In this document: positions 27,408 to 35,819 of the stretch, piece after piece
Position numbering within the stretch: position 1 is the first letter of the stretch
Layout of the letters: every line of letters begins with the position of its first letter
Origin: Cupriavidus necator A5-1
GTDB taxonomy: Bacteria; Pseudomonadota; Gammaproteobacteria; Burkholderiales; Burkholderiaceae
Direction: 5' to 3'
DNA length: 64,000 nucleotides
Assembly: GCF_000744095.1 (NCBI RefSeq)
Contig: NZ_JQLI01000001.1
Span: forward strand, 2,170,001 to 2,234,000
The notes under the pieces: model-generated
Databases searched by the model: none
Seen by the model: only the letters and a program-made list of their open reading frames with translations
Told to the model about the DNA's origin: nothing
Position numbers and translations under genes: made by a program

Positions 27408-28958
27408 ATGGCTTATCTCTCCACGGGTTCGGAATGGACCTTCGAGCTGATCAACCGGTATGACCGCGAGATCGCCCGCATCGCCGGCGAATTCGGGCTG
27501 GATACCTATCCCAACCAGATCGAGATCATCACCGCCGAGCAGATGCTCGACGCCTACGCGTCGGCGGGGTTGCCGGTCGGCTACAACCACTGGTCCTACG
27601 GCAAGCACTTCCTGGCCTCCGAGCGCAGCTACCAGCGCGGCCATATGGGGTTGGCCTACGAGATCGTCATCAACTCCAACCCCTGCATCGCCTACCTGAT
27701 GGAGGAGAACACCATGCCGATGCAGGCGCTGACGATCGCGCATGCCTGCTACGGCCATAACTCCTTCTTCAAGGGCAATTACCTGTTCCGCACCTGGACC
27801 AACGCGGACGCCATCGTCGACTACCTGCTGTTCGCCAAGAACTACGTGGCCGAGTGCGAGCAGCGTTACGGCGAACGGGAGGTGGAACTGCTGCTGGACT
27901 CTTGCCATGCCTTGCAGAACTACGGCGTGGACCGCTACAAGCGGCCCAAGAAGCTGTCCATCACCGAAGAAAAGGCGCGCCAGGCCGATCGCGAAAACTA
28001 CCTGCAGATGCAGGTCAACGACTTGTGGCGCACGCTGCCCAAGCACCGGCCGCATGCGCTGGCTTCGGACGACGACTCGACGGAGTCGGATATCAACTTC
28101 CCGCCAGAGCCGCAGGAGAACCTGCTGTACTTCATCGAGAAGAACGCGCCCAAGCTGGCACCGTGGCAGCGCGAGATCGTGCGCATCGTGCGCAAGATCG
28201 CACAGTACTTCTACCCGCAGCGCCAGACCAAGGTGATGAACGAAGGCTGGGCCACGTTCTGGCACTACACCATCATCAACCAGCTCTACGAGGAAAAGCT
28301 GGTCAACGACGCGTTCATGATGGAGCTGCTGCAGGCCCACACCAACGTGATCTACCAGCCGCCGTACCACAGCCCGTACTACAGCGGCATGAACCCGTAC
28401 ACGGTGGGCTTCCTGATGTTCCAGGACCTGCGCCGCATGTGCGAGCATCCGACGGAAGAGGACTACCGCTGGGCGCCCGAGATCGCCGGCACTGACTGGC
28501 ACACCACGCTCGACTTCGCCATGCGCAACTTCAAGGACGAGAGCTTCCTGCTGCAGTTCCTGTCGCCGCGCGTGATCCGCGAACTCAAGCTGTTCTCGGT
28601 GCTGGACGACGACCGCGAAGGCAAGCTGCGCGTCACCGCGATCCACGACGACGAAGGCTACCGCGCGATCCGACAGCTGATGGCGGCGCAGTATGACCTG
28701 TCGAGCATGGAGCCCAATATCCAGGTCACCAATGTCGATGTCGGCGGCGACCGCTCGCTGACGCTGCGGCACCTGCAGAACGACCGCCGGCCGCTGGCGC
28801 ACAACTTCGACGAGGTGATACGGCACGTGACGCGGCTGTGGGGCTTCACGGTGCGGCTCGAGGTTGCGTATGAGGACGGCCGCACCGAACTCAAATACGA
28901 GTGCAAGCCTGAACGCAAGCACCGCCGGCCACATGGCGGCCTGAGCCTGGCCGCCTAA
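27408..28958 (+). CDS. spoVR: SpoVR-family protein
   Basis: 516 residues from ATG 27408, chosen over the in-frame codon at 27354 because AAGGGGCGAAG lies just before it and the family N-terminus (LSTGSEWTFELI) follows at once. Contains the conserved MNEGWATFWHY motif near residue 280 and the His-rich YHSPYYSGMNPYTVGF stretch. The family is named after a B. subtilis cortex gene but in non-sporulating bacteria accompanies prkA and yeaH. Cytoplasmic; activity unknown. A hairpin follows the stop. Confidence 0.96.
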   Translation: MAYLSTGSEWTFELINRYDREIARIAGEFGLDTYPNQIEIITAEQMLDAYASAGLPVGYNHWSYGKHFLASERSYQRGHMGLAYEIVINSNPCIAYLMEENTMPMQALTIAHACYGHNSFFKGNYLFRTWTNADAIVDYLLFAKNYVAECEQRYGEREVELLLDSCHALQNYGVDRYKRPKKLSITEEKARQADRENYLQMQVNDLWRTLPKHRPHALASDDDSTESDINFPPEPQENLLYFIEKNAPKLAPWQREIVRIVRKIAQYFYPQRQTKVMNEGWATFWHYTIINQLYEEKLVNDAFMMELLQAHTNVIYQPPYHSPYYSGMNPYTVGFLMFQDLRRMCEHPTEEDYRWAPEIAGTDWHTTLDFAMRNFKDESFLLQFLSPRVIRELKLFSVLDDDREGKLRVTAIHDDEGYRAIRQLMAAQYDLSSMEPNIQVTNVDVGGDRSLTLRHLQNDRRPLAHNFDEVIRHVTRLWGFTVRLEVAYEDGRTELKYECKPERKHRRPHGGLSLAA

Positions 28959-28967
28959 TTGGCTGAC

Positions 28968-28995
28968 TCGCTGGCGGGCTGGCGCCCGCCAGCGA
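28968..28995. terminator. bidirectional hairpin between convergent genes
   Basis: An 11-bp perfect stem (TCGCTGGCGGG and complement) around a 6-base loop lies exactly between the stop of spoVR and the stop of the convergent dehydrogenase gene. There is no T run, so termination may be partial. Confidence 0.6.
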
Positions 28996-28996
28996 C

Positions 28997-29995
28997 TTAC
29001 GCGGCCTGCGCGGGCTCGCTCCAGCTCCGCACAAGTTCCACCGCGTTGCGGCCTTCGCTGGCACACACTTCCTCGCCGAGCACCCGGCTCCACCACCGCT
29101 CCGAACCGTCCGCCACGCGCCACGCGTGCAGGCGGCGCGTATAGAGTTGCAGGTCGTACTCCTCCGTAATCCCGATCGCGCCGTGCACGGCGTGGGCGAT
29201 GGCCGCCACCGGCGTCACCGCATCGCTCGCGCGCAGCTTGCCGAAGGCCGCGCGCAGCGGGTCGGGCTCGCCGGTACTGCTGTCGCAAGCCAGTTGTGCG
29301 GCGACGCGCGCTGCGGCGACATGCTCGGCCATCTCGCTGACCTGGTGCTGGATCGCCTGGAACTTGCCGATGGCGCGGCCGAACTGCTGGCGGTCGTTGG
29401 CGTATTGCAGCGTCAGGTCGAGCACGCGCGACAGCGCACCGGCCAGTTGCGCGGCGTGCAGGCAGGCGCCGAGCGTGCGCAGCGTGCCTTCCGGCAGCGT
29501 GAAGGCCGCCGGCGCTACGCCATCGGGGCGTGGCACTCGCAGCGTCAGGTCGGCGTGCGTTCCGGTGGCCTGGGCGTGCGCGTCGGCCGCAGACAGCAGC
29601 AGGCAGCGCTCGCCATCCTGCAGCAGGAACCACTGCGCGTGGCGCGCGTCCGCAACCAGCGCTGCGGCGGCATCGTTTTCAAAGCCGGCGAGGGCGATCG
29701 GGCCGGCGGGCAGGGCGATGCCATTGACGTGCAGCAGCGCGCGCGCAAAGATCGTCTGCGCGAGCGGCAGCGGCAGGGCGTGGTGGCCAGTGACAAAGAG
29801 CACCGGCGCCAGTTCGCGCAGCGGCAGCGCGGCGCCGCCGGCGGCTTCGGGCAGCAGGCAGTCGGCAAAGCCGCTGTCCAGCAACGCTTGCCACAGCGGC
29901 TGCGGATCGGCCTGGTGTTCCAGCGCGCGCACCGTGGCGGGCGGGCAGCAGTCGCGCAGCAGCGCATCGAGGGCGTGGGAGTAGGCGTTATGCAT
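28997..29995 (-). CDS. acyl-CoA dehydrogenase family protein, short form
   Basis: 332 residues, shorter than the usual 380-400. It keeps the C-terminal helical domain with the FAD-contact motif NDRQQFGRAIGKFQAIQHQ and TEEYDLQLYTRR. The N-terminal and beta domains are reduced, and the SEPGAGSD-type motif is absent. It follows the 386-residue dehydrogenase gene by 33 bp on the same strand. Such unequal pairs often form alpha2beta2 dehydrogenases in CoA-ester (for example steroid side-chain) catabolism, and that is my inference here. Last gene of the minus-strand operon. Confidence 0.85.
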   Translation of the reverse strand: MHNAYSHALDALLRDCCPPATVRALEHQADPQPLWQALLDSGFADCLLPEAAGGAALPLRELAPVLFVTGHHALPLPLAQTIFARALLHVNGIALPAGPIALAGFENDAAAALVADARHAQWFLLQDGERCLLLSAADAHAQATGTHADLTLRVPRPDGVAPAAFTLPEGTLRTLGACLHAAQLAGALSRVLDLTLQYANDRQQFGRAIGKFQAIQHQVSEMAEHVAAARVAAQLACDSSTGEPDPLRAAFGKLRASDAVTPVAAIAHAVHGAIGITEEYDLQLYTRRLHAWRVADGSERWWSRVLGEEVCASEGRNAVELVRSWSEPAQAA

Positions 29996-30028
29996 GATGA
30001 GGTCTCGTGGGATGAGTGCGGTGGCGGT

Positions 30029-31189
30029 TCAACGCAGGCCCAGCCCGCGCGCGATCATGCCGCGCAGGATCTCGCGCGTGCCGCCGCGCAGCGAATACGA
30101 TGGCGCGATCTGCGTGACGTAGGCGAGCGTGCGGTACAGCGCCGCATCGGCTGCCAGTGCGGGTTCGTCGCCTAGTGCCGCTTCCACCAGCGCAGGAATC
30201 GACTGTTCGAAGGTGGTGCCGAGATCCTTGACCAGCGCGGCCTCGACCACTGGACTCTCACCGGCCGCAAGGCGCGCCGTCACCGCCAATGACATCGCAC
30301 GCAGCACCGCCAGGTGGCCGGCCAGCCGGCCCGCGGTCACGGTGTCGCGGCGTGCTGGCGGCAGGCGGCGCATCGCGTCGAGCCAGGTATCGAGCAGCAC
30401 CACGCTGGAGTACAGGCGTTCCGGCCCGCTACGTTCGAACGCGAGTTCCGCATTGACCTGCTCCCAGCCGCTGCCTTCCTGGCCGACCAGCGCGTCGGCG
30501 GCCAGCACCACGTCGTCGAAGGTGACCTCCGAGAAATGCGCATCGCCGGCCAAGTCGCGGATCGGCCGTACCGTGACGCCAGGCGCGTGCAGGTCGACGA
30601 TGAACTGCGACAGCCCGGCTTGCCGGTCCTGCGGCGTGCCCGAGGTGCGCACCAGCGCGATCATGAAGTGGCAGCGGTCGGCGTTGGTCGTCCAGATCTT
30701 GCGGCCGGTCAGGCGCCATGAACCGTCCGGCTGGCGCACCGCGCGCGTGGCCACGCTGGCCAGGTCCGAGCCGGAGTTGGGCTCGCTCATGCCGATGCAG
30801 AAGAACGCCTCGCCGCGGCAGATCGCCGGAAGGTAGCGCGCCTTCTGCGCATCGTTGCCGAAGCGCAGGATCAGCGGGCCGCTCTGGCGGTCGGCGATCC
30901 AGTGCGCCGATACCGGCGCGCCGCAGGCCAACAGTTCCTCCACCAGCACGAAGCGCGAGAACGGGTCCAGCCCCGCGCCGCCGAATTGCGCCGGAAGCGT
31001 GATGCCGACCCAGCCGCGCGCGGCCAGCGCGCGGCTGAAGGCGGCGTCGAAGCCCATCCAGGAGCGGGCGCGGGTTTCGGGCGGCAGGGAGGGCAGGTGC
31101 TCGTCAAGAAAGGCTCGGATCTCGCTGCGGAATGCTATGGCGTGTGGTGGCAGGGTGGTGAGGCTGAAAGTGGAAAGCAATGCGGTCAC
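30029..31189 (-). CDS. acyl-CoA dehydrogenase
   Basis: 386 residues, with IGMSEPNSGSDLASVATRA, LTGRKIWTTNADRCHFMIALVR and the C-terminal SLRGGTREILRGMIARG. Glu and Arg residues in ELAFERSGPERL lie where alpha-type subunits of heteromeric dehydrogenases carry the base. It probably oxidises the CoA ester made by the upstream CoA-transferase, together with the short dehydrogenase encoded next. A 296-bp gap with repeats separates it from the MaoC-like gene, so it may have a separate promoter. Confidence 0.9.
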   Translation of the reverse strand: MTALLSTFSLTTLPPHAIAFRSEIRAFLDEHLPSLPPETRARSWMGFDAAFSRALAARGWVGITLPAQFGGAGLDPFSRFVLVEELLACGAPVSAHWIADRQSGPLILRFGNDAQKARYLPAICRGEAFFCIGMSEPNSGSDLASVATRAVRQPDGSWRLTGRKIWTTNADRCHFMIALVRTSGTPQDRQAGLSQFIVDLHAPGVTVRPIRDLAGDAHFSEVTFDDVVLAADALVGQEGSGWEQVNAELAFERSGPERLYSSVVLLDTWLDAMRRLPPARRDTVTAGRLAGHLAVLRAMSLAVTARLAAGESPVVEAALVKDLGTTFEQSIPALVEAALGDEPALAADAALYRTLAYVTQIAPSYSLRGGTREILRGMIARGLGLR

Positions 31190-31245
31190 GGTGAATTCCT
31201 GTGGCTTGATACTGCGAAAGCTGTTTCAGATGCCCGCGCTTTGCT

Positions 31246-31271
31246 CCCCTCTCCCGCTTGCGGGAGAGGGG
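31246..31271. repeat. dispersed palindromic repeat, copy 1
   Basis: Arms CCCCTCTCCCGC and complement with a TT centre. The same core recurs at 51671 and 55293, each between genes. It is a REP-like intergenic repeat. Confidence 0.85.
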
Positions 31272-31340
31272 CAGGGGGAGAGGGTAGGCGGTGGCATACC
31301 GCTGCGCATGACTTCGTTGACATGCCGGCCCTCTCCCCAA

Positions 31341-31364
31341 CCCTCTCCCGCAAGCGGGTGAGGG
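31341..31364. repeat. degenerate copy of the palindromic repeat
   Basis: CCCTCTCCCGC-AA-GCGGGTGAGGG: the same core with one T-T mismatch, 95 bp from copy 1 and in a composite structure with it. Confidence 0.7.
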
Positions 31365-31485
31365 AGCACGCAATCGGTCGGCAAGACGTTGCAGCGAAGC
31401 ACGCACCGTCGCGTGATGCCGTTTGTCCGCGACAAGCGTATGCGCGCGCTGGCCGTCACCAGTGCCGATCACGCAGCCGCATGGG

Positions 31486-31971
31486 TCAGCGTCCCGCCAG
31501 CAGCCGGCGCGCGGTATAGGTCATGACCCTTTCGTCGCGCTGGTTGAACACCTCGATACGCGAATCCACCACCGCCCGGCCGCTGCGCGAAGTCGGCCGG
31601 ATGCCGGTCACGGTCACGGTGGCACGGATGGTGTCGCCCACCATCACCGGCGCGTGGATCTGCTGCGTCAGCTCCAGCATCGCCAGCCCGGTGCCCTGGA
31701 TCATGGTCTGCAGGATGAAGCCTTCGATCAGCGTGTAGGTCAGCGCCGCCGGCACTGGCCGGCCCTGGATCGCGCCGCCGTCGTAGCCGGCTTCGATAAA
31801 GATGGCCTCGACCATGCCGGTGACCGAGATAAAGTTGACCAGGTCGGTCTCGGTCACGGTGCGGGAGAAGGTGCGGAAGGCCTGGCCCTCCTTCAGGTCC
31901 TGCCAGTAGAAGCCCTGCCCCAGCCGGGGCAGTTCTCGTTCCTCCAGGCGGGGCAGTTCGGTCTGCATCAT
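31486..31971 (-). CDS. MaoC-like hotdog-fold protein
   Basis: 161 residues from the first of two adjacent ATGs, preceded by GAGGAGACA. A hotdog-fold protein of the MaoC/(R)-hydratase group with the typical C-terminal GDTIRATVTVTGIRPTSRSGRAVV. The usual hydratase motif with Asp and His (TGDxNPxHxD) is replaced by TGMVEAIFIE, so hydration by the known mechanism is doubtful. Its ATGA overlaps the stop of the CoA-transferase gene by 4 bp, showing tight translational coupling. It could be an inactive partner, a thioesterase-like protein or a hydratase with a different mechanism. Confidence 0.85.
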   Translation of the reverse strand: MMQTELPRLEERELPRLGQGFYWQDLKEGQAFRTFSRTVTETDLVNFISVTGMVEAIFIEAGYDGGAIQGRPVPAALTYTLIEGFILQTMIQGTGLAMLELTQQIHAPVMVGDTIRATVTVTGIRPTSRSGRAVVDSRIEVFNQRDERVMTYTARRLLAGR

Positions 31972-33197
31972 GGTGTCTCCTCGGTGGATGGGGGTTGGCT
32001 GCAGCGCGCCGCACCGGTCTGTTGCAGGCGCGCGATCTCGTCGGCGCACAGTCCCGCCTGCGCCAGCACGCTGGCGGTGTGCTCGCCCAGCCGCGGCGGG
32101 ATGCCCAGCGGCGCGCGCTCGCCGTCGAAGCGTACCGGCGCGCCCGGAAAGCGTAGCGTGCCCATGGCCGCATCGTCGAGCGTCTCGAAGAAGCCCGTGG
32201 CGACCAGGTGCGGATCGTCGGGCAGGTCGTCGAGTTCGTTGATGCGCGCCACCGGGATCTGCAGGCGTTCGCACAGCACCAGCCAGTGCCCGGTGGTGTG
32301 TTGGCCCACGATCTCGCCGGTGATCTCGTACAGCGTCTCGATATGCCGCGTGCGCGCGGCGATATCGGCAAAGCGCGTGTCGGCGGCCAGTTCGGGGCGC
32401 TGCGCGGCGTGGAAGAAGTCGCGCCAGTGGCTGTCCGTGTACGGCATCATGCAGACGTAGCCGTCGGCGCTCCGGTACGGGCGGCGCAGCGGCGCCAGTA
32501 CGCGCGGATAGCCGCTGGGCCCGCGCGGCGGCTCGAAATGACGGCCGTAGAAATGCTCGACCAGGTTGAAGGCGACCATGGACTCGAACATCGGCACTTC
32601 CACCAGCGTGCCCTTGCCGCCGGCATCGGGCGCGCGCCGCGCCCGCCCGGCCAGCGCCGCGCAGACGGAGAGCGCGGCCACCAGCCCGCTGGTCTTGTCC
32701 GCGGCGATGGTCGGGAAATAGCGGCTCTCGCCGGTCTGCGCCGCCATCAGCGCCGCATTGCCGGCCAGGCCCTGGATGATGTCGTCGTACGCCGGCCGGC
32801 CGCCGTAGGGGCCGTCCTCGGCAAAGCCCAGCAGGCTGACAAAGACCAGGTCAGGATGGCGCGCCATCACGTCATCCGGCGCCAGCCCCAGCGCCGCCAG
32901 CTTCTGCGGGCGCATGCTGTGCATCAGCACATCGGCGCCGGCCAGCACGCGATCCAGCGCCGCCTGCGCGGCCGGCTGCTTCAGGTCCAGCACCACGCTG
33001 CGCTTGCTGCGGTTGACCCCAAGGAAGATCGCCGCCATGCCCGGCTCGGTGGCGGGGCCGGTGCGGCGCGTGGAATCGCCCTCGGGCGGCTCGACCTTGA
33101 TCACTTCGGCGCCCAGGTCCGCCAGCCACTGGCTGGCGTACGGCCCCATCACCACGGTGGACAAATCGACCACGCGGATGCCTGCGAGCGGCAGCAT
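31968..33197 (-). CDS. CaiB/BaiF (class III) CoA-transferase
   Basis: 409 residues from ATG 33197, which has CGGAGAC before it; an upstream in-frame ATG at 33230 has no ribosome site. It carries LAGIRVVDLSTVVMGPYASQWLADLGAEVIKVE and the catalytic Asp167 in AADKTSGLV. It is first in the minus-strand operon CoA-transferase / MaoC-like / two acyl-CoA dehydrogenases and divergent from a LysR gene. It probably activates the growth substrate by CoA transfer. Distinct from the transferase at 720. Confidence 0.92.
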   Translation of the reverse strand: MLPLAGIRVVDLSTVVMGPYASQWLADLGAEVIKVEPPEGDSTRRTGPATEPGMAAIFLGVNRSKRSVVLDLKQPAAQAALDRVLAGADVLMHSMRPQKLAALGLAPDDVMARHPDLVFVSLLGFAEDGPYGGRPAYDDIIQGLAGNAALMAAQTGESRYFPTIAADKTSGLVAALSVCAALAGRARRAPDAGGKGTLVEVPMFESMVAFNLVEHFYGRHFEPPRGPSGYPRVLAPLRRPYRSADGYVCMMPYTDSHWRDFFHAAQRPELAADTRFADIAARTRHIETLYEITGEIVGQHTTGHWLVLCERLQIPVARINELDDLPDDPHLVATGFFETLDDAAMGTLRFPGAPVRFDGERAPLGIPPRLGEHTASVLAQAGLCADEIARLQQTGAARCSQPPSTEETP

Positions 33198-33304
33198 GTT
33201 GTTGTCTCCGATCTTTGTACTGTGGGGCACAGCGTAGATCAGCGGAGCCGTCTGGTCTAATATTAGTTTTTTAGAAATCGATATATGTGGGATATCAGGC
33301 CGTC
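33198..33304. promoter_or_regulatory. divergent promoter/LysR operator region
   Basis: AT-rich island in GC-rich DNA with the perfect palindrome CTAATATTAG at 33257-33266 and further A/T tracts. LysR proteins typically bind such sites between their own gene and the divergent target operon. Confidence 0.5.
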
Positions 33305-34204
33305 ATGGACCTTCGCCAACTGCAGCAATTCGTCGCCCTGGCCGAGACCGGCAACTTCCACCGCGCCGCCGAGCGCCTGCACATGGCGCAGCCGCCACTG
33401 TCGATCTCGATCCGCAAGCTCGAGGAGCAGCTCGGCACCGCGCTGTTCGTGCGCACCTCGCGCGGCGTGCGGCTGACGCAGGCGGGGGAGGCGGCATTGC
33501 ACGACGCGCGCCGCGCGCTGTTCCACGCGCAGCAGGCGCGCGCCGCGGCGATGGCGGCGGGGCAGGGCGAGCGCGGCGCGCTGCGCATCGGCTTTGTCGG
33601 CTCGGCCACCTATGCGCTGCTGCCCAAGCTGATCCCGGCGTTCCGGGCGGCGCATCCGGGGATCGAGCTGATCCTGCATGAATCGACGACCGCATCGATC
33701 CTGGACCGGCTGCAGAAGCACCAGCTCGACGCCGGCCTGGTGCGCTTCCCGATCCTGAGCAGCGGCGACTATTCGCTGACGCCGCTGGAGAATGACGTGT
33801 TCGTGGCCGCGGTGCCGGCCGACAGCCCGCTGGCGCGCGAGGAATCGATCCCGCTGCGCGCGCTCGCGGCCGAGCCCTTCATCATGTATCCGGCGGAGCA
33901 AGTGCCCAACCTGCATGCCGTGGCGATGATGCTGTGCCAGCAGGCGGGGTTTGTCCCGCGCGTCGCGCAGGAGGCGGTGCAGGTGCAGACCCAGGTCAGC
34001 CTGGTGGAGAGCGGCCTGGGCGTGGCGCTGGTGCCCAGCGTGGCGGCGCGCTACGCCAACCGGCGCGTGCGCTTCCTGCCGCTGTCCAGCCCGCGGCCCG
34101 CGGGGCGCATCGGTATCGCGCTGGCGGCGCGGCCGGACGCTGGCGACCGCCAGGTGCAGCGCTTCCTGGCCGCGGCGCAGGCGGCGGTCGGCGACGGGGA
34201 GTAA
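33305..34204 (+). CDS. LysR-family regulator
   Basis: 299 residues. N-terminal winged helix-turn-helix (MDLRQLQQFVALAETGNFHRAAERLHMAQPPLSISIRKLEEQLG) and a C-terminal periplasmic-binding-like effector domain from about 90. Start at ATG 33305 gives the canonical family N-terminus. It is divergent from the CoA-transferase operon, which it most likely activates in response to a pathway intermediate. The effector domain looks like the CatR/BenM style but the ligand cannot be assigned. Confidence 0.92.
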   Translation: MDLRQLQQFVALAETGNFHRAAERLHMAQPPLSISIRKLEEQLGTALFVRTSRGVRLTQAGEAALHDARRALFHAQQARAAAMAAGQGERGALRIGFVGSATYALLPKLIPAFRAAHPGIELILHESTTASILDRLQKHQLDAGLVRFPILSSGDYSLTPLENDVFVAAVPADSPLAREESIPLRALAAEPFIMYPAEQVPNLHAVAMMLCQQAGFVPRVAQEAVQVQTQVSLVESGLGVALVPSVAARYANRRVRFLPLSSPRPAGRIGIALAARPDAGDRQVQRFLAAAQAAVGDGE

Positions 34205-34213
34205 GGAGGCGGC

Positions 34214-35404
34214 TCAGGCGACCCGCGTCGGACGCGGCGCGCGCGGCCGGATGGCCGGCGTCACGCCGGCACGCTCCAGGTTCACGCCCGGCAGCAGGTG
34301 CAGCAGGCGCACCAGTTCGGACTGGCGATGCGTGCCGGTCTTGCGCAGCGTGTCGCGGATGTGCACGCGCACGGTATGGGGCGAGAGGAATTCCCGCTCG
34401 GCGATCTCATTGAGCGTTTCGCCAGCCGCCAGGCGGATCGCGATGATGCTTTCCTTGCGCGACAGCCCGAACAGTGAAGTCAGTACACCGGCATCGAGCA
34501 CGGAGCGCGATTCCGAATTGCCCAGCAGCATCATCGCCGCCGGCAGTTGCCACGGGCCTTCCACCGGCTGGCGCGACACCAGCGGCGTGACGATGATCGG
34601 CACCGGCTGGCCGCCGGAGGTGATATGCATCCATGAGCCCGAGGCCGCATCGGCGCCGCGGCCGCGCACCGCGCCGTCGAGCAGCCGGCGCAGCACCGCC
34701 TGCAGCGCGTCGCTGTGGGCGCGCAGCACGCCGTCCTGCAGCGACAGGTTGCTGTCGGCCTGCACCAGCGCCTCGGCCCAGCTGTTGGCGTAGCGCACGC
34801 GCAGGTCGGCCTGCAGCACCATCACGCCGAAGTCCAGCGTATCGAGCCCGGCCAGTCCCAGGCTGGCCAGCCCGCTCAGTTCGAAATTGCGCTGCTGCAT
34901 CCGCGCCGCGCGCACCCAATGCGGCATCACATGCCCCAGGCGCCGCTCGCGCTGGCCCGCGCTGATGCTGCCGGCGCTGGTGCCGCTCATCAGCACGCAG
35001 ACTTCGGCGTTCTCGATGAGGCGCATGCCCTGTTCCAGCCCGCTGCAAGCCAGCGTGGCCGCGGCCGGGGCAATCACACTGCCGTCATGCGAGGCCGCGA
35101 CCGTGGCTTGCGCCAGTTCCGGCACATCGGACGGGGCACAGCAGGGGCCGCCGTGGGGCAGGTCGAGCGGGCCGGGCAGCCACCCGGGCGCGCTGACGCC
35201 GCTGGTGAAGCAGCCGTGCGGGGTCACGCCCAGGCGGGCATGGCCCGCGAGCTTGTCCCAGATCAGGTAGCGGGGGCTGCCGGTGGAGGTGTAGCGGGAG
35301 AAGAGGTCGAGGGCGGCGGGCATGGCCGCGACGTCCAGCGCTGACTCATAGATGGAGTCGACCAGGCGATGAAAGTCCTCGTCCGTAGTCGGGTGTTCGC
35401 CCAT
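34214..35404 (-). CDS. LuxR-type regulator with a large N-terminal sensory region
   Basis: 396 residues from ATG 35404, preceded by GGGGGGAA. A C-terminal LuxR helix-turn-helix (LFGLSRKESIIAIRLAAGETLNEIAEREFLSPHTVRVHIRDTLRKTG) follows about 300 residues that include a PAS-like stretch near 185-290 (DTLDFGVMVLQADLRVRYANSWAEALV). No autoinducer-binding domain or receiver domain is recognised, so the signal is unknown. It stands alone, convergent with the LysR gene, and has a long AT-containing upstream region. Confidence 0.85.
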   Translation of the reverse strand: MGEHPTTDEDFHRLVDSIYESALDVAAMPAALDLFSRYTSTGSPRYLIWDKLAGHARLGVTPHGCFTSGVSAPGWLPGPLDLPHGGPCCAPSDVPELAQATVAASHDGSVIAPAAATLACSGLEQGMRLIENAEVCVLMSGTSAGSISAGQRERRLGHVMPHWVRAARMQQRNFELSGLASLGLAGLDTLDFGVMVLQADLRVRYANSWAEALVQADSNLSLQDGVLRAHSDALQAVLRRLLDGAVRGRGADAASGSWMHITSGGQPVPIIVTPLVSRQPVEGPWQLPAAMMLLGNSESRSVLDAGVLTSLFGLSRKESIIAIRLAAGETLNEIAEREFLSPHTVRVHIRDTLRKTGTHRQSELVRLLHLLPGVNLERAGVTPAIRPRAPRPTRVA

Positions 35405-35819
35405 GTTCACATTCCCCCCGGTGGCAAACGCCTCTTGCTCTGCGCCACGGCAAGTGGCCATCCTCTTGTGTTATCGGTTCCGTTCTGGCGTTCTGTATAT
35501 GCGCCGATACGGCTGCTGCGGGCAACGCGCCTGGCCAGGCGGGTGCGGTATGCCAATCATGCCAAACAATGTTGTTTGTTTTACCCCCCGTGTCGAGGGG
35601 GAAAACCCGGATTGTCGGCGTTGGCCGGCCGCTCTTGTCCGTGCGGGGCCTGATACCGCTGCGCCGCGATGGTAATCGCCGAGCCGGAAATTTCAAAATT
35701 TTCAGCGCTGAAATAGTGCCAGGCGTTTCGCGCGCGCCACAGGCGGCGGGCGCAATGATCGCGTCATATAGGGGGTAAAAAAACTCGGCGTACCCGTTTC
35801 TGCGTGCCGCTCGCGCCTG
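35405..35819 (-). other. intergenic region upstream of the LuxR-type gene
   Basis: 415 bp without a gene. Contains a hairpin at 35578-35606 (GTTTT..CCCCC / GGGGG..AAAAC), the perfect palindrome TTTCAGCGCTGAAA at 35700-35713 and a run of seven A (35776-35782) that reads as a T run just after the mscS-type gene on the minus strand. The palindrome could be an operator of the LuxR-type gene. Confidence 0.5.
35700..35713. promoter_or_regulatory. 14-bp perfect palindrome, candidate operator
   Basis: TTTCAGCGCTGAAA, in an AT-rich patch about 300 bp upstream of the LuxR-type gene. The distance is long for a simple operator. Confidence 0.3.

Larger units (their letters stand above)
31190..31485 (-). 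other. intergenic gap with palindromic repeats
   Basis: No gene is seen. A 26-bp palindrome at 31246-31271, a second imperfect one at 31341-31364 and complementary GGGGGAGAGGG / CCCTCTCCCC tracts between them can fold into one large structure. Confidence 0.6.
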
